64,000 nucleotides of DNA from an uncultured Bacteroidales bacterium (GTDB taxonomy: Bacteria > Bacteroidota > Bacteroidia > Bacteroidales > P3): NCBI GenBank assembly GCA_905234665.1, contig CAJOIV010000010.1, positions 1 through 64,000 of the forward strand. Reading direction: 5' to 3'. The translations under genes were made by a program, and so were the position numbers. The notes below the pieces were generated by a model. That model had not been told where the DNA came from and made no database searches. It was given only the letters and a program-made list of their open reading frames with translations. This document shows, piece after piece, positions 63,680 through 64,000 of this stretch; positions within the stretch are counted from its first letter, which is position 1, and each line of letters starts with the position of its first letter.

Positions 63680-64000
63680 ATGTCGAATCAATACAGCAAT
63701 CGCAGTGGTATAGTGAAGATTATCTTCCTTGCGGTCGGAGTGGTGTTTGTGCTCCGGCTTGCGGTATTGCAGATTTTCGACGACGAATACAAGGAAAAGG
63801 CGGAAAGGCAGTCGTTGCGCAACATCACACAGTACCCCGCCCGCGGCCTGATGTACGACCGCAATGGGAAACTGTTGGTGTACAACGAGGCGGTGTACGA
63901 CCTGATGGTCATCCCCCGCATGGTGAAAGACCTCGACACGGCAGCCTTCTGCAGTGCAGTGAACATCACGCGCGAGGACTTCGACGCCCGCATGAAGAAG
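63680..64000 (+). CDS. mrdA: penicillin-binding protein 2, N-terminus (truncated by window)
   Basis: MSNQYSNRSGIVKIIFLAVGVVFVLRLAVLQIFDDEYKEKAERQSLRNITQYPARGLMYDRNGKLLVYNEAVYDLMVIPR. Confidence 0.9.
   Translation, partial: MSNQYSNRSGIVKIIFLAVGVVFVLRLAVLQIFDDEYKEKAERQSLRNITQYPARGLMYDRNGKLLVYNEAVYDLMVIPRMVKDLDTAAFCSAVNITREDFDARMKK

Overview
Contiguous chromosomal window that looks like Bacteroidales/Bacteroidota. The support is TAnnTTTG promoters, a TonB-dependent receptor, fimbrillin, GldH, a T9SS sorting domain, DUF2723 and many lipoproteins. There are about 60 protein genes, mostly core: miaA, purD, rlmN, PBP1A, gldH, PSP1/ricT, holB, pgi, manA, efp, cobB, lptE-like, and the start of PBP2. 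There are two tRNA-Ala genes (CGC and GGC) and a TPP riboswitch ahead of a TonB receptor plus PnuC-family transporter pair. Accessory interest is in five places. (1) A tightly overlapping minus-strand operon (46004-50159) joins a dCache-SpoIIE phosphatase, an RsbW-like kinase and a STAS protein to a stand-alone RelA/SpoT synthetase and a stand-alone HD alarmone hydrolase. (2) A defence island (~51.0-60.7 kb) carries a type I R-M system with a PrrC-like putative anticodon nuclease between hsdS and hsdM. Upstream is a DUF1016 nuclease with an N-terminal nonsense codon, flanked by two 191-bp direct repeats, next to truncated DUF4007 and AlbA-type ATPase remnants. (3) Degenerate 7-nt and 8-nt periodic mini-repeats occur at more than ten loci, between genes and inside coding sequence, and supply start codons, C-termini, a signal peptide and internal loops. 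(4) A structured ~700-bp non-coding region (36244-36944) has a 25-bp hairpin, a duplicated kbl promoter/5' end, a three-tier hairpin and a terminator. (5) kbl is frameshifted by an exact 13-bp tandem duplication, and its AAA+ neighbour is preceded by a 33-bp x4 tandem repeat. All calls come from reading the sequence and ORF translations; no database search was run.
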